Part shown: positions 31,516 to 40,405 of the stretch, in pieces
How the letters are laid out: each line of letters opens with the position of its first letter
Position numbering within the stretch: position 1 is the stretch's first letter
Assembly: GCF_030116705.1 (NCBI RefSeq)
Contig: NZ_JAOTIK010000001.1
Span: 3,305,001 to 3,369,000 of the forward strand
Length of the DNA: 64,000 nucleotides
Source of the DNA: Streptomyces sp. ML-6
Lineage (GTDB): Bacteria; Actinomycetota; Actinomycetes; Streptomycetales; Streptomycetaceae
Reading direction: 5' to 3'
Program-made: the position numbers and the translations under genes
Notes under the pieces: model-generated
The model's input: the letters and a program-made list of their open reading frames with translations, nothing else
Told to the model about the DNA's origin: nothing
The model's database searches: none

Positions 31516-32124
31516 ATGGCCCTCACCGTCCCGTCTCCCCCGCCGTCGGTCAGCGGCGGGCGGGAGATCCATGGCGACCGCGCCCGGTGGGCGCAATGGT
31601 ACGAACGAGAGCTCGGCTGGGCGACGGCGGGCACCGAGCCGGTGCGCCTGCTGACCGGGCTGCGGTTCGACGTGCTCCAGGTGCCCGCGGCCGTCGGCCA
31701 CGCGGTGCTGCGGCGGGTGGACCGCACCGGGCCCGTGGCGCTGTCGGGGGCGCGGATGAACCTGCTGGTGGCGGCGGGGAGCGCCGAGGAGCTGCCCGGG
31801 CTGCTCGATTGGCTGGAGTGGGGAGGCGTCGCCCTCTCGCTGACCGTCTTCGGCGCGGGTGGCCGGATCACCGCCCCCGCGCCGCCGGGACGGGCGGCGG
31901 GCCGGCCGGGGGCCGCCGTGTGGCTGCGGCCCCCCGGGCTGCGGCACGAGGAGGGGTCGGGACTCCCGGCCCTCACCGGTCTCGGGAGCAGGGGCGGGAG
32001 TGCTCCCGATCTCGTGCGGCTGGTGGACTCGGTGGCCACGGAATGCCACCGCGCCCGGTTGTTGCGTGCCCGAACGGGGCGGTCGACCGATGGATCGGCC
32101 GCTCAGCCGTTGGCCTTCTCGTAA
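31516..32124 (+). CDS. SCO3374-family protein of unknown function
   Basis: The 202-aa protein resembles the Streptomyces family named after SCO3374, found next to lsr2. A soluble, mixed alpha/beta composition is suggested by WAQWYERELGWATAGTEPVRLLTGLRFDVL and VALSGARMNLLVAAGS. The N-terminal part resembles the beginning of bifunctional primase/polymerase domains only faintly, and I make no functional claim. It is divergent from clpC, and its last 22 bases overlap the end of lsr2 tail to tail, so neither gene has room for its own terminator. Confidence 0.75.
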   Translation: MALTVPSPPPSVSGGREIHGDRARWAQWYERELGWATAGTEPVRLLTGLRFDVLQVPAAVGHAVLRRVDRTGPVALSGARMNLLVAAGSAEELPGLLDWLEWGGVALSLTVFGAGGRITAPAPPGRAAGRPGAAVWLRPPGLRHEEGSGLPALTGLGSRGGSAPDLVRLVDSVATECHRARLLRARTGRSTDGSAAQPLAFS

Positions 32125-32438
32125 GCTTCGCGGATCTCCGCGGGAACACGGCCACGGTCATTCACGTTGTGGCCGTTCTCGCGGGCCCACTTACGGATCT
32201 CCGCGGTGTCCTTGTTGCCGCCCGTGGCGGCGCGGCCCTTGCCGCGACCGGACGCCGCACGGCCACCCGTCCGCCGGCCACCCTTGGTGTACGGCTCGAG
32301 AAGGCCACGGAGCTTGTCCGCGTTGCTGGTGGTGAGGTCAATCTCGTACGTCTTGCCATCGAGGGCGAACGTGACCGTCTCGTCCGCCTCGCCGCCGTCG
32401 AGGTCATCGACAAGAAGGACCTGAACCTTCTGTGCCAC
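32103..32438 (-). CDS. lsr2: Nucleoid-associated silencer Lsr2
   Basis: The 111-aa H-NS-like protein binds AT-rich DNA and silences foreign or secondary-metabolite genes in actinobacteria. It shows the N-terminal oligomerisation domain (VQVLLVDDLDGGEADETVTFALDGKTYEIDL, in parts), a Gly/Arg/Lys linker and the C-terminal DNA-binding motif WARENGHNVNDRGRVPAEI with the AT-hook-like RGR. The GTG at 32438 is chosen because AAGGGA sits 6 bases upstream; an ATG five codons earlier (32453) would use the ribosome site as codons. The length equals the S. coelicolor Lsr2 as I recall it. Confidence 0.97.
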   Translation of the reverse strand: MAQKVQVLLVDDLDGGEADETVTFALDGKTYEIDLTTSNADKLRGLLEPYTKGGRRTGGRAASGRGKGRAATGGNKDTAEIRKWARENGHNVNDRGRVPAEIREAYEKANG

Positions 32439-32503
32439 TGGATTCCCTTTCATCGAAAATGCAGTACGCGGAAAGGAAACCGCTTTTCCCCGAAAAACAC
32501 AAA

Positions 32504-32532
32504 CCCCCGGGAGAGGTTCAGGATCCCGGGGG
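32504..32532 (-). terminator. Intrinsic terminator of the N-acetylglutamate synthase gene
   Basis: A perfect 9-bp stem CCCCCGGGA / TCCCGGGGG with an 11-base loop is followed on the minus strand by the T-rich run TTTGTGTTTTT. It lies between the NAGS stop and the lsr2 start, so lsr2 must have its own promoter in 32439-32503 or upstream read-through. Confidence 0.85.
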
Positions 32533-32595
32533 CACGGGAAACGTGCGCGATTCGGACATAGGGTTCCGGCTTCTTGTGGTGCTCGCAGATGGCGC

Positions 32596-33153
32596 TCACA
32601 GATGCAGAAGCATCCGGCTGTTGCCCAAGGTGTTCGGCTTCACTCGTTCGAGCCCCAGGAACTCCGCTACGCCCTCGTCATAGGAACGCAGCAGCTCACT
32701 GTAGACATCTCCGTCGACCGGCGTCTCTCCGATCTCCACGAAGCCGTGCTTCGCGAAGAAGTCCACTTCGAAGGTGAGGCAGAAAACCCTGCGCACACCC
32801 AGCCAGCGAGCGGTCTGCAACAACTTGTCGAGCACTTGATGTCCGACTCCGGCACCCCTGATGCTGTGATCCACGGCGAGAGTACGCACTTCGGCGAGGT
32901 CTTCCCACATGACGTGCAGTGCGCCGCAGCCGATGACCCGGGCGTCCTCGTCGCGTTCCGCGATCCAGAACTCCTGGATGTCCTCGTAAAGCGTCACCGT
33001 CGCTTTGTCGAGCAGGATCCCTTCGCGTACGTACCCGTCGAGGAGACGGCGGACCGATGCCACATCACTGGTCCTGGCGCGGCGGACCGTGACGGCTACG
33101 TTTATGGCGGACGGTTCGGTACGGGAATCGGCCGAGGGAAGCTCTGAGGACAT
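32596..33153 (-). CDS. argA: Amino-acid N-acetyltransferase (N-acetylglutamate synthase)
   Basis: A short GNAT-only N-acetylglutamate synthase of 185 aa that acetylates glutamate with acetyl-CoA in arginine synthesis. The GNAT fold is shown by VTVRRARTSDVASVRRLL at the start, ARVIGCGALHVMWEDLAEVRTLAVD and the CoA loop IRGAGVGHQVLDKLL; the FFAKHGFVEIG end is typical of ArgA. The ATG at 33153 starts a hydrophilic tail before the domain. The BlaI-type gene ends 10 bp upstream, so both may be one transcript. I am sure of the fold, slightly less of the exact acceptor. Confidence 0.88.
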   Translation of the reverse strand: MSSELPSADSRTEPSAINVAVTVRRARTSDVASVRRLLDGYVREGILLDKATVTLYEDIQEFWIAERDEDARVIGCGALHVMWEDLAEVRTLAVDHSIRGAGVGHQVLDKLLQTARWLGVRRVFCLTFEVDFFAKHGFVEIGETPVDGDVYSELLRSYDEGVAEFLGLERVKPNTLGNSRMLLHL

Positions 33154-33163
33154 ACCCCCGACG

Positions 33164-33754
33164 CTATCGCCCGGCCTCCGCGCCCGCCCCATCGGCCGGA
33201 TCTCCGGACGCCGTACCGGATGCCCCTGCGGCCGGGGCCCCGTTCCGGCCCCCGTTGTTTCCGCCGGCCGGTCCGGGGGCGGTCGCGCCTTCGCGTTCCC
33301 CGGCCCGTCCGCCCTCGTCCGCCGGTTCGTCCGCGGGTGCGTCCGCGGGTGCGTCGCCGGGTTCACCGGCCGACGCGCCGGAAGGTCCGGCGAGATCGGG
33401 AAGAATGATCCGCATGGCGTCCTGAAGGGCCTCGCGCTGCTCGGGGGACATCATGCCGAAGAAGGCGACAAGAGCAGCCGCCGGGTTGTCACTGCGCGAC
33501 CATGCTTCGTTCATCAGTGCGGCCGAGTAGGCGGCCCGGGTGGAGACCGCCGTATATCTATATGCGCGGCCGTCCACTTCCCTGCGCACCCAGCCCTTCT
33601 GATGGAGATTGTCCATTACCGTCATGACGGTGGTGTAGGCGATGGAGCGTTCCTGCTGAAGGTCCTCCAGGACTTCCCGCACGGTGACCGGACGGTTCCA
33701 TTGCCAGACCCGTGTCATCACGGCGTCTTCGAGATCTCCCAATTGGCGGGGCAC
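33164..33754 (-). CDS. BlaI/MecI/CopY-family regulator with a low-complexity tail
   Basis: The 196-aa protein has a winged helix (PRQLGDLEDAVMTRVWQW, VREVLEDLQQERSIAYTTVMTVMDNLHQKGW; residues 1-75) of the BlaI family, which represses beta-lactamase or copper genes, and a long Gly/Ala/Asp/Pro tail after about residue 130. No BlaR-type protease or beta-lactamase gene lies nearby. The GTG start at 33754 sits inside an inverted repeat that may be its own operator. It lies 10 bp upstream of the NAGS gene. Confidence 0.88.
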   Translation of the reverse strand: MPRQLGDLEDAVMTRVWQWNRPVTVREVLEDLQQERSIAYTTVMTVMDNLHQKGWVRREVDGRAYRYTAVSTRAAYSAALMNEAWSRSDNPAAALVAFFGMMSPEQREALQDAMRIILPDLAGPSGASAGEPGDAPADAPADEPADEGGRAGEREGATAPGPAGGNNGGRNGAPAAGASGTASGDPADGAGAEAGR

Positions 33755-33771
33755 AATGTCACTTTAGTGCC
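33750..33771. promoter_or_regulatory. Inverted repeat over the BlaI-type start
   Basis: The arms GGCAC and GTGCC enclose 12 bases and include the GTG start; the inner word CACTTTAGTG is itself nearly palindromic. The position suggests autoregulation. The sequence differs from the classic BlaI TACA-N-TGTA operator. Confidence 0.45.
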
Positions 33772-33804
33772 ATACGCCCGGAATGACCGGTTATTCGTGC
33801 GACA

Positions 33805-33839
33805 AAAGGCGCACGGCTCAAGACGAGCCGTGCGCCTTT
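33805..33839 (-). terminator. Intrinsic terminator after the small membrane gene
   Basis: A perfect 15-bp stem (AAAGGCGCACGGCTC and its complement) with the loop AAGAC, followed on the minus strand by TTTTGTC, lies 25 bases below the stop of the 59-aa gene at 33864. Confidence 0.88.
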
Positions 33840-33863
33840 CGGGTGCTGCGGGGTGCGGGACGA

Positions 33864-34043
33864 TCAGTCGCTGTCGCCCGCCGAGGACTGCCGGGGCGAT
33901 CCGACGCTCCCGGCCGCCGCGTCCACGATCGCGTCCTCCTTCGTCTTGTTGGGACCGCCCTGGCTCTTGACGATCGTCACGACGAGGCCGATGAAGAAGG
34001 CGGCCATCACCACGGGGGGCACGAGCGCGGCTACGTAGTCCAT
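33864..34043 (-). CDS. Small single-helix membrane protein
   Basis: The 59-aa protein has one membrane helix near the start (YVAALVPPVVMAAFFIGLVVTIV, residues about 3-25), then a hydrophilic Lys/Asp/Ser-rich tail ending SSAGDSD. The ATG at 34043 gives an N-terminus-out or -in single-span protein of the type common in Streptomyces. It is terminated by a clean hairpin. I do not recognise its function. Its frame continues upstream into the broken gene at 34105-34679, which is a coincidence of the frameshift there. Confidence 0.75.
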   Translation of the reverse strand: MDYVAALVPPVVMAAFFIGLVVTIVKSQGGPNKTKEDAIVDAAAGSVGSPRQSSAGDSD

Positions 34044-34104
34044 GGCATCCAGAGTAGCGAGGCGGGGGCGGGCCGCCCGCGCACCCCCTCCCGCGTCGCG
34101 GCCC

Positions 34105-34679
34105 TCAGCCCGCGACGCGCCGGCCCACCGGCGGGACCGGGCGGCGGCGGGGCGGGAAGACCTCCGAGGGCTTCGGCGCGGGACGCTCGGGCGGCACGGC
34201 GGGACCGGGCGGCGCGGCCGGGGTCTTCGGCCGTTCGGGTTCGCCGTCCGCCGCCCGGCCGCCCGGCAGGGCGAGCAGCCGCCCGCGCGGCGCGGGGCCG
34301 GGACGGCGCGGCCGGCGAGGCGGGAGCGCACCGACCGTTCCGCGGCCGTCCGGCAGCGTTCCAGGAGCGCCGCGGCCACCGGCCGGTGGCGCAGGGCGCG
34401 CAGCGCGGCGAGGTCGTCGGGAACCGGGTCGTACCCGCCGGCCAGGGCGTCCTGGAGGAGCTCCAGGTAGCCGGCGGCGGAGCCGGGGAGGGCGCCCCGG
34501 TAGCGGGCGAGGTCGGCGAGGAGGAAGGCGCGCATCCGTCCCGCCTCGCCGACCGCCTCGTCCACGGCGCCGGCCAGGCGCAGGCAGTCCTGGACGTCCT
34601 CGTCGGGCAGGGGCATGGGGTGGAGGACGGTGGCGAGGGCGCGTCGGAGCACACGCAGCTCGTCCGCGCCGAACGCCAT
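34105..34679 (-). pseudogene. Frameshifted hypothetical gene
   Basis: The N-terminal part from ATG 34679 (MAFGADELRVLRRALATVL) reads well to about RSRLAGRAVPAPR at roughly 34300. A natural-looking C-terminus (LLALPGGRAADGEPERPK, ending PPRRRPVPPVGRRVAG) lies in another frame, stopping at 34105. To join them one base must be gained or two lost near 34285-34310, a GCGC-rich spot. The ending EVFPPRRRPVPP fits Streptomyces relatives as I remember them, so either a real frameshift or a sequencing error is present. The function is unknown; an all-helical soluble protein is likely. Confidence 0.6.
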
Positions 34680-34817
34680 GCCGCCCCGTGTTCCGTAAGG
34701 CGTGGGCATGAAGCGACAATACGTGCTAAATGGACAAAATCGGCTTAACGGGTCGTCGGCGGCGCGGCGGCGGCATCCCGCCCCGCGCCGCGTTCCCGCA
34801 GGTACGACCCGTTTCCG

Positions 34818-35615
34818 CTACAGCCGGGAGGCGTTGCGCTCGTACACCAGGCGCAGGCCGATGAGGGTCAGCCAGGGCTCGTGCTCGTCGATCACGGAGG
34901 ACTCGCCCAACACCATCGGAGCAAGGCCCCCGGTCGCGATGACGGTGACGTCCTCGGGGTCGGCCGCCAGTTCCTTCTTCATCCGGGTGACGACGCCGTC
35001 GACCTGGCCGGCGAAGCCGTGGATGATGCCCGACTGCATCGCCTCGACCGTGTTCTTGCCGATCACGCTGCGCGGCCGGGCCAGCTCGATCTTGCGGAGC
35101 TGGGCGCCCCGGACGCCGAGCGCCTCGACGGAGATCTCGATGCCGGGCGCGATGACGCCGCCGGTGTACTCGCCCCGGGCGGAGACCGCGTCGAAGGTGG
35201 TGGCCGTGCCGAAGTCGACGACGATCGCCGGACCGCCGTACAGGTCGACGGCGGCGACCGCGTTGACGATGCGGTCCGCGCCGACCTCCTTCGGGTTGTC
35301 CATCAGGATCGGCACCCCGGTCTTGATGCCGGGCTCGACGAGGACCGCGGGGACGTCGCCGTAGTAGCGGCGGGTCACCTCGCGCAGCTCGTGCAGCACG
35401 GTCGGGACCGTGGAGCAGATCGCGATGCCCTCGATGCCGTCGCCCAGCTCCATGCCCAGCAGCGGGTGCATGCCCATCAGGCCCTGGAGGAGGACGGCGA
35501 GCTCGTCGGCGGTGCGGCGGGCGTCGGTGGAGATCCGCCAGTGCTCGACGATCTCCTCGCCGTCGAACAGGCCGAGGACGGTGTGGGTGTTGCCGACGTC
35601 GATGGTGAGCAGCAT
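34818..35615 (-). CDS. coaX: Type III pantothenate kinase
   Basis: Phosphorylates pantothenate with ATP in the first step of CoA synthesis. The 265-aa protein of the ASKHA fold has the phosphate loop LLTIDVGNTHTVLGLF at the start and the ADENOSINE-type VDFGTATTFD motif near residue 130 (IVVDFGTATTFDAVSARGEYTG in parts), both diagnostic of CoaX. Its ATG overlaps the stop of nadC by one base (TGATG), so it ends the DUF2520-panC-nadB-nadC-coaX operon, coupling CoA and NAD formation. Confidence 0.97.
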   Translation of the reverse strand: MLLTIDVGNTHTVLGLFDGEEIVEHWRISTDARRTADELAVLLQGLMGMHPLLGMELGDGIEGIAICSTVPTVLHELREVTRRYYGDVPAVLVEPGIKTGVPILMDNPKEVGADRIVNAVAAVDLYGGPAIVVDFGTATTFDAVSARGEYTGGVIAPGIEISVEALGVRGAQLRKIELARPRSVIGKNTVEAMQSGIIHGFAGQVDGVVTRMKKELAADPEDVTVIATGGLAPMVLGESSVIDEHEPWLTLIGLRLVYERNASRL

Positions 35616-36685
35616 CAGGCGTCGGCCCCGTCGGTGTCGGTCCCGTCGGCGTCGTCGTCCGCGTCACGGAAGTCCAGGCCGATGTCGAGGATCGGCGAGG
35701 AGTGGGTGAGCGCGCCGACGGCCAGGTAGTCGACGCCCGCCTCGGCGTAGGCGCGGGCGTTGTCGAGGGAGAGCCGCCCGGAGGACTCCAGGACCGCGCG
35801 CCCGGCGACCAGGGCGACCGCCTCGGCCGTCTGGAGCGGCGTGAAGTTGTCCAGCAGGATCAGGTCGGCGCCCGCGTCGAGGACCTCGCGGACCTGCTGG
35901 AGCGTGTCGACCTCGACCTCGATCGGCACCTCGGGGAACTCGTCCCGCACCCGCTTGAACGCCTCGGCCACGCCGCCCGCGGCGACCACGTGGTTGTCCT
36001 TGACCAGCGCCGCGTCCGCGAGGGACATCCGGTGGTTGACGCCGCCGCCGCAGCGGACCGCGTACTTCTCCAGGGCGCGCAGGCCCGGGGTGGTCTTGCG
36101 GGTGTCGCGGACCTCGGCCTTGGTTCCTTCGAGCGCGTCGGCCCAGGCGCGGGTGGCGGTCGCGATGCCGGAGAGCCGGCAGAGCAGGTTGAGCGCGCTG
36201 CGCTCGCCGGTGAGCAGGTCGCGGGTGCGGGTGGTGACCGTCAGCAGCTTCTGGCCGGGGACGACGCGGTCGCCGTCCTCGACGTGGCGCTCGACCTCGA
36301 ACTCCTCGGTGCAGACGATGGACAGGACGGCCTCGGCGACGCGCAGCCCGGCCACCACGCCCGCCTCGCGGGCGGTGAAGTCGCCGGTGGCCATGGCGTC
36401 CTCGGCGACCGTGGCGACGGTGGTGACGTCCACCCCGCCGTCCAGGTCCTCCTCGATCGCGACGTGCGCGATGTCCTCGACCTCCACCGGGTCCAGGCCC
36501 GCGTCGGCCAGCAGCCGCGCGAGGGCCGGGTCCAGGCCGCACTCCATGGCGTCGGGCCCGTAGGACTCGTCGCCGCCGCAGCCGCAGCCGTCCCCGCAGC
36601 CGCCCTCGGAGGCTGCGGACGCGCCGATCTGGATCAGCGGTACGTCCACGGGGGTGGGGTGCGGGTTCTCTTCGGGCGTGCTCAC
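35615..36685 (-). CDS. nadC: Nicotinate-nucleotide pyrophosphorylase with Cys-rich N-terminal extension
   Basis: Converts quinolinate and PRPP to nicotinate mononucleotide in NAD synthesis. The core (about residues 65-345) has the typical signatures TRKTTPGLRALEKYAV, RCGGGVNHRMSLADAALVKDNH and LLDNFTP. The 356 aa exceed the usual 280-290 because of an N-terminal extension holding the segment GGCGDGCGCGG (about residues 28-38), which could bind metal. The GTG at 36685 lies 2 bp below the nadB stop. Confidence 0.95.
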   Translation of the reverse strand: MSTPEENPHPTPVDVPLIQIGASAASEGGCGDGCGCGGDESYGPDAMECGLDPALARLLADAGLDPVEVEDIAHVAIEEDLDGGVDVTTVATVAEDAMATGDFTAREAGVVAGLRVAEAVLSIVCTEEFEVERHVEDGDRVVPGQKLLTVTTRTRDLLTGERSALNLLCRLSGIATATRAWADALEGTKAEVRDTRKTTPGLRALEKYAVRCGGGVNHRMSLADAALVKDNHVVAAGGVAEAFKRVRDEFPEVPIEVEVDTLQQVREVLDAGADLILLDNFTPLQTAEAVALVAGRAVLESSGRLSLDNARAYAEAGVDYLAVGALTHSSPILDIGLDFRDADDDADGTDTDGADA

Positions 36686-36687
36686 GG

Positions 36688-38430
36688 TTACGGCTCCTCG
36701 GTGACGTCGGCGGGGTGGGTCTGGGGTGCGGCCGCGCGGTCTGGTTCCCGCGCGGAATCTACGGGGCCGAAGGCCTCGGTCCGGGTCGTGGTGAGGACCG
36801 GCCGGCGCCCCGGGGCGATCCGGACGACGACGTGGCGGCGCCAGTTCTCGTCGTCGCGCTCGGGCAGGTCCTCGCGCCAGTGGCAGCCGCGGGTCTCCTC
36901 GCGCCGCAGGGCGGCGGCGACCAGGACGCGCGAGACGAGCAGCAGGTTGGTGGCCTCCCACGCCTCGACGCCGGGCACCGCGACCTTGGGCTCGGCCGTC
37001 TCCACCGCCGAGGCGGCGCCCTCGTGCAGGGCCTCCAGCTCGGCCGCGGCGGCGGTCAGGCTCGCGGCGGAGCGCAGCACCCCGGCGCCCCGGGTCATGA
37101 TCCGCTGGATCGCGGTCCGGGACTCGGGGGTGATCAGCGGGGCGGGGGCGGAGCCGGACCCGGTGACCGGGGCGCCCGCGCGGGGCCGGTCCGCGACGAT
37201 GTCCGCCGCGATGCGCTCGGCGAAGACCAGCCCCTCCAGGAGGGAGTTGGACGCCAGCCGGTTCGCGCCGTGCACCCCGGTGCAGGCGACCTCGCCGCAG
37301 GCGTACAGGCCGGGCACCGTCGTACGGCCCCGCAGGTCGGTGCGGACGCCGCCGGAGGCGTAGTGCGCGGCGGGGGCGACCGGAATCGGTTCGGTGACCG
37401 GGTCGATGCCGTGGGCGCGGCAGGCGGCCAGGATCGTGGGGAAGCGGCGCTCCCACATCTCGGCGCCGAAGTGGCGGGCGTCGAGGTACATGTGCTCGGT
37501 GCCGCGCAGTTCCATCCGGCGGGTGATGGCCTTGGCGACGATGTCGCGCGGCGCCAGCTCCGCCAGTTCGTGCTGTCCGAGCATGAAGCGCGTGCCGGAC
37601 GCGTCGACGAGATGGGCGCCCTCGCCCCGTACCGCCTCCGACACCAGGGGCTGCTGGCCCTCGGAGTCGGCGCCGAGGAAGAGGACCGTGGGATGGAACT
37701 GGACGAATTCCAGGTCGGAGACCTCCGCGCCGGCCCGCAGCGCCAGGGCCACGCCGTCGCCGGTGGAGACCGCCGGGTTGGTCGTGGCGGAGAAGACCTG
37801 GCCCATGCCGCCGGTGGCGAGGACCACCGCGGGGGCCCGGACCGCGCCGACGCCGTCGTGCTGGCCCTCGCCCATGACGTGCAGGGTGACGCCCGCGGTG
37901 CGGCCCTCGGCGTCGGTGAGGAGGTCCAGGACGAGCGCGTTCTCGACGGTGTGCAGGGCGGCCGCGCGGACCGCGTCTACCAGGGCGCGGGAGATCTCGG
38001 CGCCCGTCGCGTCGCCGCCGGCGTGGGCGATGCGGTTGCGGTGGTGGCCGCCCTCGCGGGTCAGCGCGATGTCGCCGCCGTCCGTGGTGTCGAAGCGGGC
38101 GCCCGTCGCGATCAGCCGGCGCACCGCGTCGGGGCCCTCGGTGACCAGGGTGCGCACCGCGTCCTCGTCGCACAGCCCGGCGCCCGCGACCAGGGTGTCG
38201 TCCAGGTGCTGCCGGGGGGTGTCGCCCTCGCCGAGGGCCGCCGCGATGCCGCCCTGCGCCCAGCGGGTGGAACCGTCGTCGAGGCGGGCCTTGGTGACGA
38301 CGACGGTGGCGAGGCCCGCGGCGGCGCAGCGCAGTGCGGCGGTGAGACCGGCCACGCCGGAACCGACCACCACGACGTCGGCGTCGATGGACCAGCCGGG
38401 GGCGGGGGCGGTCAGCCGTATTCCGGTCAC
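36688..38430 (-). CDS. nadB: L-aspartate oxidase
   Basis: Oxidises L-aspartate to iminoaspartate with FAD, the first step of quinolinate synthesis. The 580-aa flavoprotein has the FAD Rossmann motif [18 protein letters not shown] (about residues 18-35), [11 protein letters not shown], the substrate region [18 protein letters not shown] and, near residue 350, [15 protein letters not shown], with a C-terminal helical domain. The GTG start overlaps the panC stop by 4 bases (GTGA). NadA, which acts next, is not in the window. Confidence 0.97.
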   Translation of the reverse strand: MTGIRLTAPAPGWSIDADVVVVGSGVAGLTAALRCAAAGLATVVVTKARLDDGSTRWAQGGIAAALGEGDTPRQHLDDTLVAGAGLCDEDAVRTLVTEGPDAVRRLIATGARFDTTDGGDIALTREGGHHRNRIAHAGGDATGAEISRALVDAVRAAALHTVENALVLDLLTDAEGRTAGVTLHVMGEGQHDGVGAVRAPAVVLATGGMGQVFSATTNPAVSTGDGVALALRAGAEVSDLEFVQFHPTVLFLGADSEGQQPLVSEAVRGEGAHLVDASGTRFMLGQHELAELAPRDIVAKAITRRMELRGTEHMYLDARHFGAEMWERRFPTILAACRAHGIDPVTEPIPVAPAAHYASGGVRTDLRGRTTVPGLYACGEVACTGVHGANRLASNSLLEGLVFAERIAADIVADRPRAGAPVTGSGSAPAPLITPESRTAIQRIMTRGAGVLRSAASLTAAAAELEALHEGAASAVETAEPKVAVPGVEAWEATNLLLVSRVLVAAALRREETRGCHWREDLPERDDENWRRHVVVRIAPGRRPVLTTTRTEAFGPVDSAREPDRAAAPQTHPADVTEEP

Positions 38431-39467
38431 GGGGTGGCTCCGAAGGTCAGCGGGATGTTGTCGATCAGGCGGGTGCGGCCCACCCGTGCGGCGACCGCGA
38501 GGATCGCGTCGCCGGTGGTCCGGTCGTCGGGGATCTCGGTGAAGTCGGCCGGGTCCACGAGCGCCAGGTAGTCCAGGACGAGCGGCGGCTGGGCGGCCGC
38601 CGCGTCCTCGAGGACGAGGGACGCCGCGGCGCGCACCGCCGACGGCCCGTCGACCGGGCGGGCCAGGGCCACCGCCTGGGTGTCGGCGGCGGCGCGGGCC
38701 TCGCCGAGCGCGGTGAGCGCGGCGGCCCGGCCGGTGGTGGCGGTGGTGATCTGCGCGCGGGCGTGCAGCGCCTGCTGGGCGGCGAGCCGGTCGCGGGCCG
38801 CGAACAGGGCCCGGGACAGGGCCAGGGCGGTGCGCCGCTCCGCCGCGTCCAGGAAGCGGTTGCGGCTGGAGAGCGCGAGGCCGTCCGGCTCGCGGACCGT
38901 CGCCACGCCGACGATCTCCACGGGGAAGTTCAGGTCGCGCACCATGCGGCGGATCAGTGCCAGCTGCTGGGCGTCCTTCTGCCCGTAGAACGCGAGGTCG
39001 GGGCGGGTCAGGTGGAGGAGCTTGGCGACGACGGTGAGCATCCCGTCGAAGTGGCCGGGGCGCGAGGCCCCTTCGAGCCGCTCGCCCATGGGGCCCGCGG
39101 AGATCCGGACCTGCGGTTCGCCGCCGGGGTAGACCTCGTCGACGGACGGCGCGAAGACCACGTCGGCCCCGGCGGCGCCCGCCACGGCGAGGTCGGCGTC
39201 CAGGGTGCGGGGGTAGCGCTCCAGGTCGGCGGCCTCGCCGAACTGGAGCGGGTTGACGAAGACCGTGACGACGACCTGGCCGTCCGGGCCTGCGGCCCGC
39301 CGGGCGGCGCGGATCAGCGTGGCGTGCCCCTCGTGCAGGGCGCCCATGGTCATGACGACGGCGCGCGGCCCCCGCAGGGGGGCGAAGGCGCCGAGTTCGG
39401 CGGCGGTGCGGAGCAGGGCGGGCGCGGGGGCGCCGGTCGTTCCGGTCGTGCCTGTCGTGCGGGTCAT
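38427..39467 (-). CDS. panC: Pantothenate synthetase
   Basis: Joins pantoate and beta-alanine with ATP. The 346-aa protein carries the nucleotidyltransferase motifs [10 protein letters not shown] (HIGH-like) and [10 protein letters not shown] (KMSKS-like), plus [17 protein letters not shown]. The central region after about residue 220 has an Ala/Thr-rich insertion ([20 protein letters not shown]), making the protein longer than the usual 280-310 aa. It overlaps the DUF2520 gene upstream by ATGA and nadB downstream by GTGA, so it lies in the middle of a tightly coupled operon. Confidence 0.96.
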   Translation of the reverse strand: MTRTTGTTGTTGAPAPALLRTAAELGAFAPLRGPRAVVMTMGALHEGHATLIRAARRAAGPDGQVVVTVFVNPLQFGEAADLERYPRTLDADLAVAGAAGADVVFAPSVDEVYPGGEPQVRISAGPMGERLEGASRPGHFDGMLTVVAKLLHLTRPDLAFYGQKDAQQLALIRRMVRDLNFPVEIVGVATVREPDGLALSSRNRFLDAAERRTALALSRALFAARDRLAAQQALHARAQITTATTGRAAALTALGEARAAADTQAVALARPVDGPSAVRAAASLVLEDAAAAQPPLVLDYLALVDPADFTEIPDDRTTGDAILAVAARVGRTRLIDNIPLTFGATP

Positions 39468-40405
39468 CGGGACTCCTGGGGGCCGGTGCTGCCCGTGCCG
39501 TCGGCCAGGACCCCGAGCAGGGCCTCGGCCGGCTCCGGCTTGAGCATGCCGTGGGCGAGTGCGCGGTCGGCGGTGGCGCGGGCCATCGCCACGTACCCGG
39601 CGACGGTCTGCGGCGCGTGCCTGCGCAGCTCGTCGAGGTGCGCGGCGACCGTGCCGGCGTCGCCGCGGGCCACCGGGCCAGTCAGGGCGTCGTCGCCGGA
39701 GCGCAGGGCGTTGTCGAGCGCGGCGCCCAGCAGCGGGCCGAGCATCCGGTCGGGGGCCGAGACGCCCGCCGTGCGCAGCAGCTCCATCGCCTGGGCGACC
39801 AGGGTGACCAGGTGGTTCGCGCCGAGGGCGAGCGCCGCGTGGTAGAGCGGACGGGACTCCTCCGCGATCCACTCGGGTTCGCCGCCCATCTCGATGACCA
39901 GCGCCTCGGCGGCGAGCCGCAGCTCCTCGGGGGCGGTCACGCCGAAGGAGCAGCCGGCCAGTCGCTGGACGTCGACGGGGCTGCCGGTGAACGTCATCGC
40001 CGGGTGCAGGGCCAGCGGCAGGGCCCCGGCCCGCAGCGCCGGGTCCAGGACCCGGGTGCCGTACCGCCCCGACGTGTGGACGATCAGCTGGCCCGGCCGT
40101 ACCGCGCCGGTCCCGGCGAGGCCCTCGACCAGGCCGGGCAGGGTGTCGTCGGGAACGGTCAGCAGGACCAGCTCGGCCCGCGCGAGGACCTCGGCGGGCG
40201 GCACCAGGGGGACGTCGGGGAGCAGGGCGGCGGCCCTGCGCCGGGAGGCGTCCGAGACGCCCGACACGGCGACCGGCCGGTGCCCGGCGAGCTGCAGGGA
40301 CGCGGCGAGGGCGGGGCCCACCCGGCCCGCACCCACGACGCCGACGGTCAGACGGGCGGGGCGGTCCCTCGCGTCGAGGGGTTCCTTGGGACCTGTTGCA
40401 TTCAC
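39464..40405 (-). CDS. Rossmann/DUF2520 reductase-like protein, candidate ketopantoate reductase PanG
   Basis: The 313-aa protein has an N-terminal NAD(P)-binding fold with [17 protein letters not shown] (residues about 17-33) and a C-terminal DUF2520 domain (LHPAMTFTG and [17 protein letters not shown]). In Francisella a protein of this kind, PanG, is a ketopantoate reductase. Here it is the first gene before panC with a 4-base overlap, so it may make the pantoate used by PanC. The GTG at 40405 gives a natural start. Other reductase roles are not excluded. Confidence 0.85.
   Translation of the reverse strand: MNATGPKEPLDARDRPARLTVGVVGAGRVGPALAASLQLAGHRPVAVSGVSDASRRRAAALLPDVPLVPPAEVLARAELVLLTVPDDTLPGLVEGLAGTGAVRPGQLIVHTSGRYGTRVLDPALRAGALPLALHPAMTFTGSPVDVQRLAGCSFGVTAPEELRLAAEALVIEMGGEPEWIAEESRPLYHAALALGANHLVTLVAQAMELLRTAGVSAPDRMLGPLLGAALDNALRSGDDALTGPVARGDAGTVAAHLDELRRHAPQTVAGYVAMARATADRALAHGMLKPEPAEALLGVLADGTGSTGPQESR

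Noticed and set aside
32438..32453. The ATG at 32453 as the lsr2 start
   Set aside because: The AAGGGA that would be its codons 2-3 serves as ribosome site for the GTG at 32438, which gives the usual length.
33164..33754. A beta-lactamase resistance locus
   Set aside because: Only a BlaI-type regulator is present; no BlaR sensor or beta-lactamase lies near.
33864..34709. A single 281-codon gene covering the broken gene and the small membrane gene
   Set aside because: The middle part is Arg/Pro-rich shadow sequence; the natural C-terminus of the first gene is in another frame and the small membrane protein has its own ATG at 34043.
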